DNA of 21,311 bases from Altererythrobacter sp. (GCA_024636575.1 JAGXGU010000129.1:1-21311), one strand, 5' to 3'; positions 1 to 8,331 are shown, numbered from the stretch's first letter. Numbers and translations are program-made. The notes: generated from the letters alone by a model not told the origin.

Positions 1-189
1 CGCGAGTTGACCGATGCGATGTCGCCGATCGTCTATCTGATCCTGTATGCCGGCCCGTCCTATCTGCAGCTGCTGATCCTGGGTGCGGGCCTGTGGGCGC
101 ATCGTCGGCGGCTGGCCAGATACGGCCCTTACAAATCCTGGACCATCAAGGCGGAAACGCATCGCGGGGGGCAGTGGCACGGCCTTTGA
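1..189 (+). CDS. Possible small membrane protein, open at left edge
   Basis: The frame is open to the left edge, so this may be the C-terminal end of a longer protein; a TTG at 7 or an ATG at 19 could also start it, neither with a clear ribosome binding site. The product holds one hydrophobic stretch (about SPIVYLILYAGPSYL to the LILGAGLWA end) followed by an Arg-rich segment (HRRRLARYG). That pattern fits a single membrane helix with a cytoplasmic C-terminus. I do not recognise a family. The best support is position: its TGA at 187-189 overlaps a TTG at 186 that begins the JAB protein, which suggests coupled translation. It could still be a chance frame. Confidence 0.35.
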   Translation, partial: RELTDAMSPIVYLILYAGPSYLQLLILGAGLWAHRRRLARYGPYKSWTIKAETHRGGQWHGL

Positions 190-662
190 GAGAGGGGCTT
201 CTACCGGGCGGTGGGCCGCTGCTGGCGGCAGCCCATGGCGGCTGCCAGCAGCAAGAAAGCGATGCTTCCGAGCTTTGCCAGACAGACCTGTTTTCTGTTA
301 GAAATCCCAGTTTCCTGCGGTATCTCCAATCCCATTTCGACGGGGCGCTGGAAGAACGGTTCCACGCAACCTATTGCGATGGGCGCGGTCGCTATCTTCA
401 CGATGAAGTTCTGGTCTGCGGCTCCCCCAGCTCGGTCGGTATGCGCGCGCGATTGGTTTTTAGCCGGGCGCTGGCGTTTGGAGCCACCGGCCTGCTGCTC
501 GCGCATAACCATCCCTCCGGTCGGTGCCGTCCCAGTGGAGACGATTTGTCAGCTACAAACCGGATACGCGATATAGGCTGCGCGCTTGACATCGTGCTGC
601 TGGACCACCTGATCCTGACCTGGGACGAGATTTACTCGATGCGCCTTGGGAGGTTTCTGTGA
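186..662 (+). CDS. JAB (RadC-type) domain protein lacking the HhH part
   Basis: This is a RadC-type JAB/MPN domain protein. The metal-binding JAMM signature is complete: Glu74 in HDEVLV, then His107-x-His109, ten residues, and Asp120 (AHNHPSGRCRPSGDD), followed by the RadC-like ending DHLILT. Full RadC proteins are about 220 residues and carry an N-terminal helix-hairpin-helix part; here only about 158 residues exist and no HhH is visible, so it is a JAB-only form. The frame is open further upstream to an ATG at 93, but that stretch reads as low-complexity Gly/Arg sequence. I prefer the TTG at 186, which overlaps the preceding stop as TTGA and has a G-rich stretch about 15 bases upstream. RadC-type JAB proteins are often found in mobile or accessory DNA; their reaction remains unclear despite the old DNA-repair name. 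Confidence 0.82.
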   Translation: MREGLLPGGGPLLAAAHGGCQQQESDASELCQTDLFSVRNPSFLRYLQSHFDGALEERFHATYCDGRGRYLHDEVLVCGSPSSVGMRARLVFSRALAFGATGLLLAHNHPSGRCRPSGDDLSATNRIRDIGCALDIVLLDHLILTWDEIYSMRLGRFL

Positions 663-772
663 TCGGGATACACCGTGATCATCAACATTATCTGGACAGC
701 TACCTGCGCATCGGCAACGATGAAGACATCAAAGCAATGACAGGTGTAGCAGATGCAATTCCCACAGAATGA
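659..772 (+). CDS. Possible 37-residue ORF coupled to the JAB gene
   Basis: A GTG at 659 overlaps the JAB stop codon as GTGA and is preceded by a strong ribosome binding site (GGGAGG at 648-653, 5-base spacer). The frame runs to a TGA at 770-772 and would give a polar 37-residue peptide beginning MIGIHRDHQHYLDSYLRIG. It overlaps the start of the crotonase gene by 20 bases. I recognise no family. It could be a real coupled micro-protein, the remnant of a longer gene cut off by rearrangement, or chance. The start arrangement is the only real support. Confidence 0.3.
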   Translation: MIGIHRDHQHYLDSYLRIGNDEDIKAMTGVADAIPTE

Positions 773-1559
773 CCGCGTGTCCATCACCATGGACGATCAT
801 GGCGTAGCGCAGGTGCAGCTGGTCCGCGGCGACAAGATGAATGCACTGGACCCGGAAATGTTCGCCCGTATTATCGAGGCCGGTCACCTGCTGCAAAAGA
901 CACGCGGGCTGCGCGCCGTGGTTCTTTCGGGCGAAGGGAAATCATTCTGTGCCGGCCTCGACACTGCCAGTTTCGGGCGCGAACCATCGTCCGACGAGCC
1001 GAACCTGACCGAACGCACATACGGCAATTCAAACAAGTTCCAGCAGGTATCCACGCAGTGGCGCAAGCTGCCGGTGCCGGTGATCGCGGCTATCCACGGT
1101 GTCTGTTTTGGCGGGGGACTGCAGATTGCCAGCGGGGCGGATATACGCATTGCCGCGCCCGATGCGCGGATGGCGATCATGGAGCTCAAATGGGGCCTGG
1201 TGCCCGACATGGGCGGATATGCCCTGTGGCGCGGGCTGGTGCGGGACGATGTCCTGCGTGAACTGATCTATACCAACCGCATATTAAGCGGCGAGGAAGC
1301 TCTGGGGCTTGGCCTTGCCACCTATCTCGACGCCGATCCGCTTGCCCGCGCAACCGCCATCGCCCATGAAATCGCGGCGCGCAATCCGCATGCAATCCGT
1401 GCCGCGAAACGTCTGGCGAATGCGATGCATGACCGCACGACCAATGATTTGCTGATGGAAGAAAGCATCGAGCAGCATGCGATAATGCGCACACCCAATC
1501 AGATCGAGGCGGTCATGGCGGGCATGGCCAAGCGGGATCCGAAATTTTCCGAAGTCTGA
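753..1559 (+). CDS. Crotonase / enoyl-CoA hydratase-isomerase family protein
   Basis: A 268-residue crotonase-fold enzyme acting on acyl-CoA thioesters in the cytoplasm. The oxyanion-hole regions are clear: SFCAGLD (residues 64-70) and GVCFGGGLQIASGADIRIA (116-134), followed by MELKWGLVPDMGG (143-155). In classical enoyl-CoA hydratase two glutamates catalyse water addition (rat Glu144 and Glu164). By alignment the first position is Gln124 here and the second is Glu144, so isomerase or another crotonase reaction is as likely as hydration. The start is well placed: AGGTG at 741-745 stands 7 bases before the ATG. It follows the JAB gene closely and converges with the thioesterase gene, 23 bp away. 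The exact substrate cannot be told. Confidence 0.88.
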   Translation: MQFPQNDRVSITMDDHGVAQVQLVRGDKMNALDPEMFARIIEAGHLLQKTRGLRAVVLSGEGKSFCAGLDTASFGREPSSDEPNLTERTYGNSNKFQQVSTQWRKLPVPVIAAIHGVCFGGGLQIASGADIRIAAPDARMAIMELKWGLVPDMGGYALWRGLVRDDVLRELIYTNRILSGEEALGLGLATYLDADPLARATAIAHEIAARNPHAIRAAKRLANAMHDRTTNDLLMEESIEQHAIMRTPNQIEAVMAGMAKRDPKFSEV

Positions 1560-1582
1560 CCTGAAAACTTGCGTCAGCGCCG

Positions 1583-2362
1583 TCAACCGAAAATGGCCGC
1601 GCTTTGTATTCCGGCAGTCATTTGCCGGCCATCACTGTTCCACAGGCGCAATCGCTCGCTGGAATACCCATGATCGACATGATCGCTCGCGGTTTCGGCC
1701 AGCCACCATCCATCCCGTGTGGCGGGAGAGGGATCGAACAGGTTGAATGACCAGTTGATCGAGCTGATCGGTCCGCGCCGCTGCATGATCCGGATCGCCG
1801 ATGGCGGCAAGGTGTCGCCGATCAGGATCAATTCCTGCACGGGATCCAGCGCGGAACGATCCAGCAGCCTGACCCACCGGCGGACCACCGGATCACCCGG
1901 ATCGGCCTTCTGGGCGGTGTAGCGCACTTCATAATTGTTCTTCAGGAATTCGGGCGCCGGCCCGCTGGTGACCAGCGCGCCATCTTCCGGTTTGCCGGCA
2001 TCGGCCGCCAGGGGCGCCGCGGCATGGCGGCCATTTGCCTCACGCTCTGCGCCGAACAACCACAAAGCGGTCAGTGCGATTTTCCCTTCGCACAGGATTT
2101 CACTGCGTAGCTGGGTGACATTGCGGCCTTGGCGAATGATCTCTGCGCGCAGTTCCATGTCCGTGCCAACGGGTGCGACAAAACCGATCTGCGCAGCCCG
2201 CAGCGGCGGCAAACCGGGGAATGCACGCGTGGCGGCAACATAGGCCATCAGCGCAGATGCCCCGCCATAAAGGGTCCGCCCCTGCATCCACTGCTCTGCC
2301 GCTGGCAGTTGCAAGGGGCCGCCGCCTGCGGTGATCGGATCAAGAAGTTCGGAAATGCTCAT
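1583..2362 (-). CDS. Acyl-CoA thioesterase family protein (double hotdog)
   Basis: The 259-residue length and layout match the TesB-like double-hotdog acyl-CoA thioesterases, which hydrolyse acyl-CoA to free acid and CoA. The first hotdog holds QGRTLYGGASALMAY (residues 27-41) and the strand motif RQGRNVTQLRSEIL (77-90). The second holds LIGDTLPPSAI (180-190, with Asp183 in the usual acidic position) and SSINWSFNLFD (200-210). The C-terminus (DHVDHGYSSERLRLWNSDG) is the usual ending of this group. No signal peptide is seen, so it is cytoplasmic. No strong ribosome binding site precedes the ATG. It is convergent with the crotonase gene, and the two together suggest handling of acyl-CoA intermediates, but nothing links them directly to the operon at 12-21 kb. 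Confidence 0.85.
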   Translation of the reverse strand: MSISELLDPITAGGGPLQLPAAEQWMQGRTLYGGASALMAYVAATRAFPGLPPLRAAQIGFVAPVGTDMELRAEIIRQGRNVTQLRSEILCEGKIALTALWLFGAEREANGRHAAAPLAADAGKPEDGALVTSGPAPEFLKNNYEVRYTAQKADPGDPVVRRWVRLLDRSALDPVQELILIGDTLPPSAIRIMQRRGPISSINWSFNLFDPSPATRDGWWLAETASDHVDHGYSSERLRLWNSDGRQMTAGIQSAAIFG

Positions 2363-2538
2363 GGATACATTTCATAAGGAAACTGGCTGGCTAGGCTATC
2401 CCCAAAATGGAGCAAAATTGCCCCCAGAATGCTGTTAGCCCGAATAAGGCTTCAGAACATCATTGCGTTGCCGTTACCAAGGCGCTAGTTGGCCGCTTCC
2501 GCGCGCACCATTGCACAGGCACTGGGGCGCACACGGGT

Positions 2539-2612
2539 GGCCCGATGGCGGAGTGGTTACGCAGAGGACTGCAAATCCTTGCACGCCGGTTCGATTCCGG
2601 CACGGGCCTCCA
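2539..2612 (+). tRNA. tRNA-Cys (anticodon GCA)
   Basis: A complete 74-base cloverleaf with the CCA end encoded (2610-2612). The acceptor strands are GGCCCGA (2539-2545) and ACGGGCC (2602-2608), with one A-A mismatch at the seventh pair. The anticodon stem is GAGGA/TCCTT with loop CTGCAAA, placing GCA at 2571-2573. The T arm is GCCGG-TTCGATT-CCGGC (2585-2601). Discriminator base is T2609, as expected for Cys. A T-rich stretch (CTCTTTTAT) just downstream may end transcription. I found no direct repeat of the 3' end in the window, so there is no sign of an integrated element using this tRNA. Confidence 0.96.
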
Positions 2613-2947
2613 CGCAGTCTCCTCTTTTATAACCATAACTTATACTGGGGAAGACTTGTGACTGAAATCACGCATTTACAGCCAATTGCAGTTGAAATAA
2701 GACGCGCAAGAGACTGTAATTATTCGCTAAATACCGCCTCGATAACCCATAGTCTCTGGGGCGAAAAGTGCAGTGACGGCTTTGCCTATCTCGCAAAGAT
2801 CTTCGTTCGCTTTGCGCCCAAAGTCAGGGGTTCGCGCGACCCACTAAACAACCCAGAATGAATCTGAAGATCAGCTTCGCAATAGTGGCTGCCTTCGAAC
2901 TAAGACCGTCCTTGCATACCGATAGACTCAACCATGAGTAGATAACC
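2613..2947. other. 335-bp stretch without a convincing gene
   Basis: Between the tRNA and the stop of the membrane hydrolase gene the sequence is more A+T-rich than the surrounding genes. One frame from a GTG at 2658 (GGGGAAG at 2647-2653 before it) to 2861 could give 67 residues, but the product resembles nothing I know and the same frame continues upstream through the tRNA, so I do not call it. No repeat or clear hairpin is visible. Confidence 0.5.
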
Positions 2948-4711
2948 TCAGACTTGTGTAGCGGTGCCCGCAACAACATACAGGGTCACCAACATCCCTG
3001 CTACCAGCCCGCCGGGGCGATAGCTGCCCGTACGCTGCCAGGTAAAGATTCCGATGATCGCCACGGCGGTCAACACCGGCACAAACTGCAAAGCAATCAC
3101 CGTGCTGAGGGGATCGAACGCCGTGACCAGCGATCCGGTCATGAAGAATAAGCCGTAGATCACGCTCAGCATCACTATGAAGCCGGTCGTGAGCATCAGG
3201 ATCGCGGCCAAGTATTGAAAACGGCCTGTGTCACTGCGGACCGTGGCGCTTGAAAGCGACCTTGTCATAACCAGAAAGGCGAAAGTGATCGGCAAGACAT
3301 AGATTGCCGCGATGCCTAATTGGCGGAGATTGGGCAGTTTGACGGCGACGACCCATAGCCGGAAATCTGTGAGGAAAAGCTGATCGACGAGCCAGAGTGC
3401 GCCGTACCCAGCCGCAACAGTCACCGCGGCCAACAGGATGGATTTTGTCCAGTCTGATTGATGAGTATCGGCGGGGCGCCGCATGAGGCGGCCTATCAAA
3501 AGGCTTATTCCAGCGCCGACCACGGCCCAGAGTGTAATTTGCGTTGTAACCACCTGCGGCAGCAGGCTCGAGGCTGGCAACAGAAGAAAGGCGGCAATAA
3601 ATGTCGGAAAGAACAGCAATGCCGGCAGCGCGGTATTCACTGCAAACGCGCGCCACCAGCGGTGGTCCCGGTGGTCGGCCGCCGGAATCGCCTCTACTCG
3701 CATGGAGGCAAACAGCGGCAAGCGGACAAGCGCATCAAATACGCCGAGCATGATCATGACGAAGCCGACAAGGCCAATCCCTGTGCCGACTTCCTTCCAA
3801 TACCAGATCTGATCGCTAACCGGCCGGGGCGTCCCGCCATCGAGCGTGATGGCAAACCATTCCGTAGCGTTCCCGATAGCAGCCGCCGAGAAATGATCGC
3901 CGGGATGCGTCGTGTCAGGCTGATAAAGCTTTCGCGCGGTTCCTTCTGCTACCGCTCCATACAAACGCTTCTCCGCAACGGGAGCATCGGTGCCAAACAC
4001 TGCTTGCAGCTTCTCGCTAGTCGGCAAGTCCTGTGCGCGATCGACGTCCCACATGATTTTCGAGAATTCGTCATAGCGGCTGAACACAAGCGCGAGATTG
4101 CGCGGCCAGGTGGTCGAACCTTCTTGTGCAAAAGGTGCACCAGTCGACGACCCTTCCAGCACCATTGATGAATAGGCGTCGGGCATGGCGGCAGCCGCCG
4201 CAAGCACCGTCCAGCCACCCATGCTGTGCCCTTCGAGACCAATCTGATTGGTATCGACCATCGGCAGGGATCTCAAATATTTCAGGCCATCAGGGCCGCC
4301 GAAGCCGTTTGAGAATGCTGCGCCTCCGCTGTATCCGTGTCCGGTCTGGTCAAGTGACAAAACGACGTAGCCGCGGCGGGCGAATTCAATGGCGAAACCG
4401 TCCTGTGTCTCGCGTGAATTAATATAGCCGTGGACAGCAAGAATACCGGGGGCGGGAGTCGTGGAGGTAGCATTTTCCGGCACATACAGCAGAGCGCTCA
4501 TTGCGGTGCCGTTCGTGCCGGTGAACCGTATGTCCCGAACGGTCGTACCATCTGCTGTCCGGACGAGATGAGCGAGAAATGCACCCGCGAGAACAATGAC
4601 CAATCCAGCGAGAATTAGCCACCAGCGACGCTTGGAGGTTATTTTTTGAGCCGTCGCTTGATCTGTGACCGTCAATTGGACTTCCCTCTCGTCATTCCCC
4701 AAAGCATTCAT
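2948..4711 (-). CDS. Alpha/beta hydrolase fused to polytopic membrane domain
   Basis: A 587-residue membrane protein. An N-terminal helix (about 30-50, WWLILAGLVIVLAGAFLAHLV) anchors it. An alpha/beta hydrolase domain spans roughly 60-290: HGY at 94-96 forms the oxyanion region, the nucleophile elbow is GHSMGG (161-166, Ser163), Asp214 in SRYDEF is a candidate acid, and His269 or His273 in HPGDHF the candidate base. From about 305 to the end come seven or eight hydrophobic helices with no recognised motif. With the hydrolase between the first helix and the membrane bundle it would face one side of the membrane, probably outside. The substrate is unknown. It stands alone, convergent with the tRNA and in line with the HNH gene. 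The start ATG is followed by a polar N-terminus, with no competing start nearby. Confidence 0.8.
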   Translation of the reverse strand: MNALGNDEREVQLTVTDQATAQKITSKRRWWLILAGLVIVLAGAFLAHLVRTADGTTVRDIRFTGTNGTAMSALLYVPENATSTTPAPGILAVHGYINSRETQDGFAIEFARRGYVVLSLDQTGHGYSGGAAFSNGFGGPDGLKYLRSLPMVDTNQIGLEGHSMGGWTVLAAAAAMPDAYSSMVLEGSSTGAPFAQEGSTTWPRNLALVFSRYDEFSKIMWDVDRAQDLPTSEKLQAVFGTDAPVAEKRLYGAVAEGTARKLYQPDTTHPGDHFSAAAIGNATEWFAITLDGGTPRPVSDQIWYWKEVGTGIGLVGFVMIMLGVFDALVRLPLFASMRVEAIPAADHRDHRWWRAFAVNTALPALLFFPTFIAAFLLLPASSLLPQVVTTQITLWAVVGAGISLLIGRLMRRPADTHQSDWTKSILLAAVTVAAGYGALWLVDQLFLTDFRLWVVAVKLPNLRQLGIAAIYVLPITFAFLVMTRSLSSATVRSDTGRFQYLAAILMLTTGFIVMLSVIYGLFFMTGSLVTAFDPLSTVIALQFVPVLTAVAIIGIFTWQRTGSYRPGGLVAGMLVTLYVVAGTATQV

Positions 4712-4900
4712 CTAAGAGAATGCCGTTCAGATTGCACTTATCGCCCCGCGTGACAACCAGAACGAAAGGCCGCGGATTGCGCGCGGTCCCATCAAATCAG
4801 CCGTTCCGAAATCGGCCCAGATTTAGCCGAACAGTGTTTGCGCGGATGATGTTCGGTTTCGGGAATTCGGAAATTGGTCGAGACCGAAAGTGAAGGCTGG

Positions 4901-5242
4901 TCAGCGCTGCTTTTTTGCCATGGTAGCGGTGAAATCCGGTTCCTTTTTCGCCACCCAATCGACAAATTTGCGCACGTTGGGGTTGGCCATAAGGGCATCC
5001 ACATCCATCGCATGGCGCTGCAGTTCGGAATTGGCGAAATTGGCGATCAGGGTCTGTTGGCAAATGGGATGCATGGGCACGACATCGCGCCCGCCCCGGC
5101 TCTTTGGCACGGGATGGTGCCAGACAATGGTCTTGCCAGTTGGCCGGCCGCAAAGCCAACAAGGAGCTACCTCCGCCGGGGTCTCCTCCTCCTCGCGGTG
5201 ACGATCGCCATAGGGACCATATTTCGAATGTTTGCGGGCCAT
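4901..5242 (-). CDS. Small HNH-endonuclease-like protein
   Basis: A 113-residue protein of the short HNH type common in sphingomonads. C28-x-x-C31 (CWLCG) and C61 in HPIC give a zinc-binding set. VWHHPVPKSRGG (40-51, His42/His43) is the first half of the beta-beta-alpha metal motif. In relatives the second half usually reads CH...H; here it is CQQTLIANF (61-69), so the usual final histidines are missing. The frame is open to an ATG at 5374, but I chose the ATG at 5242 because AGGTG sits 8 bases upstream and the family begins with MARK...SKYGPYGDR. Role unknown: nuclease, or a DNA-binding protein that has lost catalysis. Confidence 0.78.
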   Translation of the reverse strand: MARKHSKYGPYGDRHREEEETPAEVAPCWLCGRPTGKTIVWHHPVPKSRGGRDVVPMHPICQQTLIANFANSELQRHAMDVDALMANPNVRKFVDWVAKKEPDFTATMAKKQR

Positions 5243-5463
5243 GTCTCGGCACCTGAATTGCCTGAACTTGCTCTGCTCACCTAGAGTGATGCGGTTGACA
5301 TTACCACACCGAGGCATCTGCCGGTCTTCGCCCAGTGTCCGATTGCCCGGTGTCGCTCTCCCAGAGCGGAGCATCAGGATTCTACCACAAAGCAGTCAGG
5401 CACCAACGCACCCTCAGCATCCACCGTCGAGGAGGGTATTCGCGCGCGACAGCTCGGCTATTT

Positions 5464-7122
5464 CTACCGGGTAGGCGCGCCGCCGTATCCTGAACGGGCT
5501 GGGTCGCCGCCAAGGCTTAACGCCACTGCTTCAGCAATCTTGATCCCATCTACCGCTGCCGACAAGATGCCGCCTGCATAGCCCGCACCTTCGCCGGCCG
5601 GAAACAGCCCCACAGTGTTCAGGCTTTGAAGATCGTCGCCCCGGGTGAAGCGGATCGGCGATGAAGTCCGGGTCTCGACACCGGTCATCACCACATCGGG
5701 GTGATCATAGCCCAGGATCTGCCGACCAAACACGGGCAATGCCTCGCGCATCGCGGTCACTGCGAAGTCGGGCAGGCATTGCGCCAAATCTGTCATGTGC
5801 ACTCCGGGCTTGTAGGATGGAGTTACCGATCCAAGAGCTTTTGAAGGGCGTCCTGCGAGGAAGTCGCCCAGTCTCTGCGCGGGGGCCTTGTAGCTAGATC
5901 CACCCGCGACATAGGCCAATGATTCCCAATGGCGTTGTAGCGCGATCCCCGCGAGAGGGTCGCCAGGAAAGTCGCGCGCCGGATCAATCGCGACGACGAG
6001 CCCGGAATTGGCGTTGCGCTCGTTACGCGAATATTGGCTCATGCCGTTGGTGGCCACGCGGCCTTCCTCTGACGTCGCGGCGACCACAGTGCCGCCAGGG
6101 CACATGCAGAAGCTATAAACCGTCCGATCATTCTTGCAGTGGTGCGAGATGTGATACTCAGCCGAACCGAGGATCGGATTGCCAGCGTCGACGCCGAACC
6201 GTGATTTGTCGATCCAGGATTGCGGGTGTTCGATCCGGACGCCGATCGAAAATGGTTTGGCCTCGACATGAACTCCGGCGGCATGGAGCATCGCAAATGT
6301 GTCGCGGGCACTGTGGCCAATTGCGAGCACGACGTGGTCGGCCTCCAGATACTCACCGGTGTTCAGATGGACTCCGCGAACGCGGCGGTCACCTTGGGCA
6401 TCGGTTGTAATATCGATGTCATCAACCCGGTTGGAGAAGCGGTACTCGCCGCCGAGCTCCTCAATGCTTCTGCGCATGCTCTCGACCATCGTAACCAGCC
6501 GAAAAGTGCCGATGTGCGGATGCGCCTCGGTGAGAATCTCGGGTGGAGCTCCTGCCTTGACGAATTCGGTCAGGACCTTGCGGTCACGATTACGCGGATC
6601 CTTGATCCGGCTGTAGAGCTTGCCATCGGAAAAGGTGCCCGCGCCCCCCTCGCCAAACTGGGCATTTGATTCAGGGTTGAGGACGCCGCCCCGCCACAGC
6701 GCCCAAGTGTCCTTGGTCCGCTCACGGACGACTTTGCCGCGGTCCAGGATGATCGGGCGATAGCCCATCTGGGCGAGGATGAGGCCTGCAAAAAGCCCGC
6801 ATGGCCCAGCGCCGATCACGACCGGCCGCTTGGACTTAGCCCCTTCAGGCGCCTTGCCGACCAGATGATAGCGGGGATCCTGCGTAGGATGAACGTTCCG
6901 ATCCTTGCGGAACCGCGTGAGGACCGCTGCCTCATTTTTCACGTTTACGTCGACCGAATAGACCAGCAGGATGTTTGCCTTATCGCGCGCATCATGGCCG
7001 CGGCGTGAAACGAGATGGCGAACCAGATCACGGGGAGTGATCCGCAACCGCTTGCAGATGGCGGCGGGCAGAGCCTCTTCCGGATGGTGGAGCGGCAGTG
7101 TCAGTTCGGTGATGCGCAACAT
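5464..7122 (-). CDS. FAD-dependent dehydrogenase, COG2509 type
   Basis: A 552-residue flavoprotein matching the widespread, poorly characterised family of NAD(P)/FAD-dependent oxidoreductases known as COG2509. An N-terminal module of about 95 residues precedes the dinucleotide fold, which begins RPVVIGAGPCGLFAGLILA (99-117) and ends its first strand pair at ILDRGK (125-130). The family motif NAQFGEGGAGTFSDGKL (153-169) follows. The C-terminal FAD-contact motif GLFPAGEGAGYAGG lies near residue 515. The start MLRITELTLPL is the usual one for the family, though the ribosome binding site is weak. The gene is monocistronic by appearance, with about 280 bp upstream and 220 bp downstream free of genes. 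Substrate unknown; no partner gene is adjacent. Confidence 0.88.
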   Translation of the reverse strand: MLRITELTLPLHHPEEALPAAICKRLRITPRDLVRHLVSRRGHDARDKANILLVYSVDVNVKNEAAVLTRFRKDRNVHPTQDPRYHLVGKAPEGAKSKRPVVIGAGPCGLFAGLILAQMGYRPIILDRGKVVRERTKDTWALWRGGVLNPESNAQFGEGGAGTFSDGKLYSRIKDPRNRDRKVLTEFVKAGAPPEILTEAHPHIGTFRLVTMVESMRRSIEELGGEYRFSNRVDDIDITTDAQGDRRVRGVHLNTGEYLEADHVVLAIGHSARDTFAMLHAAGVHVEAKPFSIGVRIEHPQSWIDKSRFGVDAGNPILGSAEYHISHHCKNDRTVYSFCMCPGGTVVAATSEEGRVATNGMSQYSRNERNANSGLVVAIDPARDFPGDPLAGIALQRHWESLAYVAGGSSYKAPAQRLGDFLAGRPSKALGSVTPSYKPGVHMTDLAQCLPDFAVTAMREALPVFGRQILGYDHPDVVMTGVETRTSSPIRFTRGDDLQSLNTVGLFPAGEGAGYAGGILSAAVDGIKIAEAVALSLGGDPARSGYGGAPTR

Positions 7123-7405
7123 CGTGCGGCTTTAGAGAGTGATGGTGCGGAATGCCAATCAGACCTATCCGGTCTATCTGAAGGACAACGGACGGACGGG
7201 GCTGGGACCTACTGCGGATTTTCAGCCTTGGTTTTCTATTGCTTGCGATTGTGCTGTCAGATTGCCTGGCAAGCAGTTGGTCAGATTAGTCTCTTCAAGT
7301 TCCCACGCGGCGAAAACGCGTTGCGGCAATCGACATCACCTCAGGTGGAGGTGGGGACAATCATCTTGCAGACTGGCTCTCTTTCCCTCGCTGGAGGTTT
7401 GCTGT

Positions 7406-8326
7406 TCAGGCAGTGCGGTAGGTAACCGCATCGAGTTCAAGCGGATCACCACAATTATCGCACGTCATCACCATTTGCAGCGATGCGCCGCATGGCTCGT
7501 GCGACAGGAGTAACGGCGGCCCTTTTGCATCAGCATAGTAGCGATCCCCCCACTGCAGGAGGGACAGAACAACCGGGTAAAGTCCACGACCCTTTTCTGT
7601 CAGTCGGTATTCGTATCGCGGCGGCAGGTCGCAATATTGATTTGCATGCAATATTCCCGCCTCGATCAACTCCGCGATCCTGCCCGAAAGGGTGTTCGGC
7701 GCCATTTGCGTGTCTTTCTGGATCTGGTCGAAACGGTGGAAGCCCGAGAACATGGCCCGCACAATCAGGGTCGACCAACGATCTCCATAGAGTCCGATGA
7801 CGGTGTCAACGAGCGCTGCATTCCCTCGGCGTGCGGTAACCGCCTTGGTGGGGCGGCGTCTGGCGCTGAAATCCGGCAGCACTTGAACCAGCCCTGGACC
7901 AGGCTTCCAATCGACTTCACGCGGATCGATATCGCGACTACATGATTTGCACGAACAGCGCGGTTCGACCGTTTGGCCGCATCCCGTATGGACCAATTGC
8001 ACCGTGAAGCCACGTTGCCCTGCTTCCCAGCGATGTTGCCAGCCAAGCATGGCCAATGCGAAGGGAAACAGGTTTCGCCCCTTTTCGGTTAGATGGTAAC
8101 GGCTGCGACGCAAATTTGGTCCGGGCTTCTTTACCAGGCAGTCTTCCGCAACCAGTTTCTTTAATCGGTCACTTACTACGGAGCGGGGAACGCCGGTTTC
8201 GTTGACAAAGGCTTCGAATCTGTTCGTGCCCAGAAATGCACGCTCCAGGATCAACAGAACCGGCACATCCCCGACAACCTCAAGCGCACGCCAGATAGAG
8301 CAGGCCCGGATCGTTTCATGCTTCAT
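7406..8326 (-). CDS. Tandem double-HxlR winged-helix regulator with Cys motifs
   Basis: A 306-residue fusion of two HxlR-type winged-helix DNA-binding units, each normally a separate protein of about 110 residues working as a dimer. Unit 1 is about 5-105 (CSIWRALEVVGD, then RFEAFVNETGVPRSVVSDRLKKL and YHLTEKGRNLFP). Unit 2 is about 169-268 (GNAALVDTVIGLYGDRWSTLI, RFDQIQKDTQMAPNTLSGRI, YRLTEKGRGLYP). After each comes a His/Cys cluster: H113, C116, C124/C126, C129 and H276, C279, C289, C292, which could hold a metal. It is last in a likely operon with the receptor and hydrolase (15-bp gap), so it probably controls that operon and perhaps the divergent catabolic operon. A palindrome sits just before its start codon. 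Confidence 0.87.
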   Translation of the reverse strand: MKHETIRACSIWRALEVVGDVPVLLILERAFLGTNRFEAFVNETGVPRSVVSDRLKKLVAEDCLVKKPGPNLRRSRYHLTEKGRNLFPFALAMLGWQHRWEAGQRGFTVQLVHTGCGQTVEPRCSCKSCSRDIDPREVDWKPGPGLVQVLPDFSARRRPTKAVTARRGNAALVDTVIGLYGDRWSTLIVRAMFSGFHRFDQIQKDTQMAPNTLSGRIAELIEAGILHANQYCDLPPRYEYRLTEKGRGLYPVVLSLLQWGDRYYADAKGPPLLLSHEPCGASLQMVMTCDNCGDPLELDAVTYRTA

Positions 8327-8331
8327 AGAAG

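Noticed and set aside
2539..2612. tRNA-Cys as an integration site of a genomic island
   Set aside because: No direct repeat of the tRNA 3' end and no integrase are visible in the window.
2463..2861. 132-residue frame across the tRNA
   Set aside because: It reads through tRNA-Cys and gives a product without any family resemblance; even the part after a GTG at 2658 is not convincing.
3458..4168. 236-residue frame on the plus strand
   Set aside because: Antisense to the membrane hydrolase; basic, low-complexity product with no domain.
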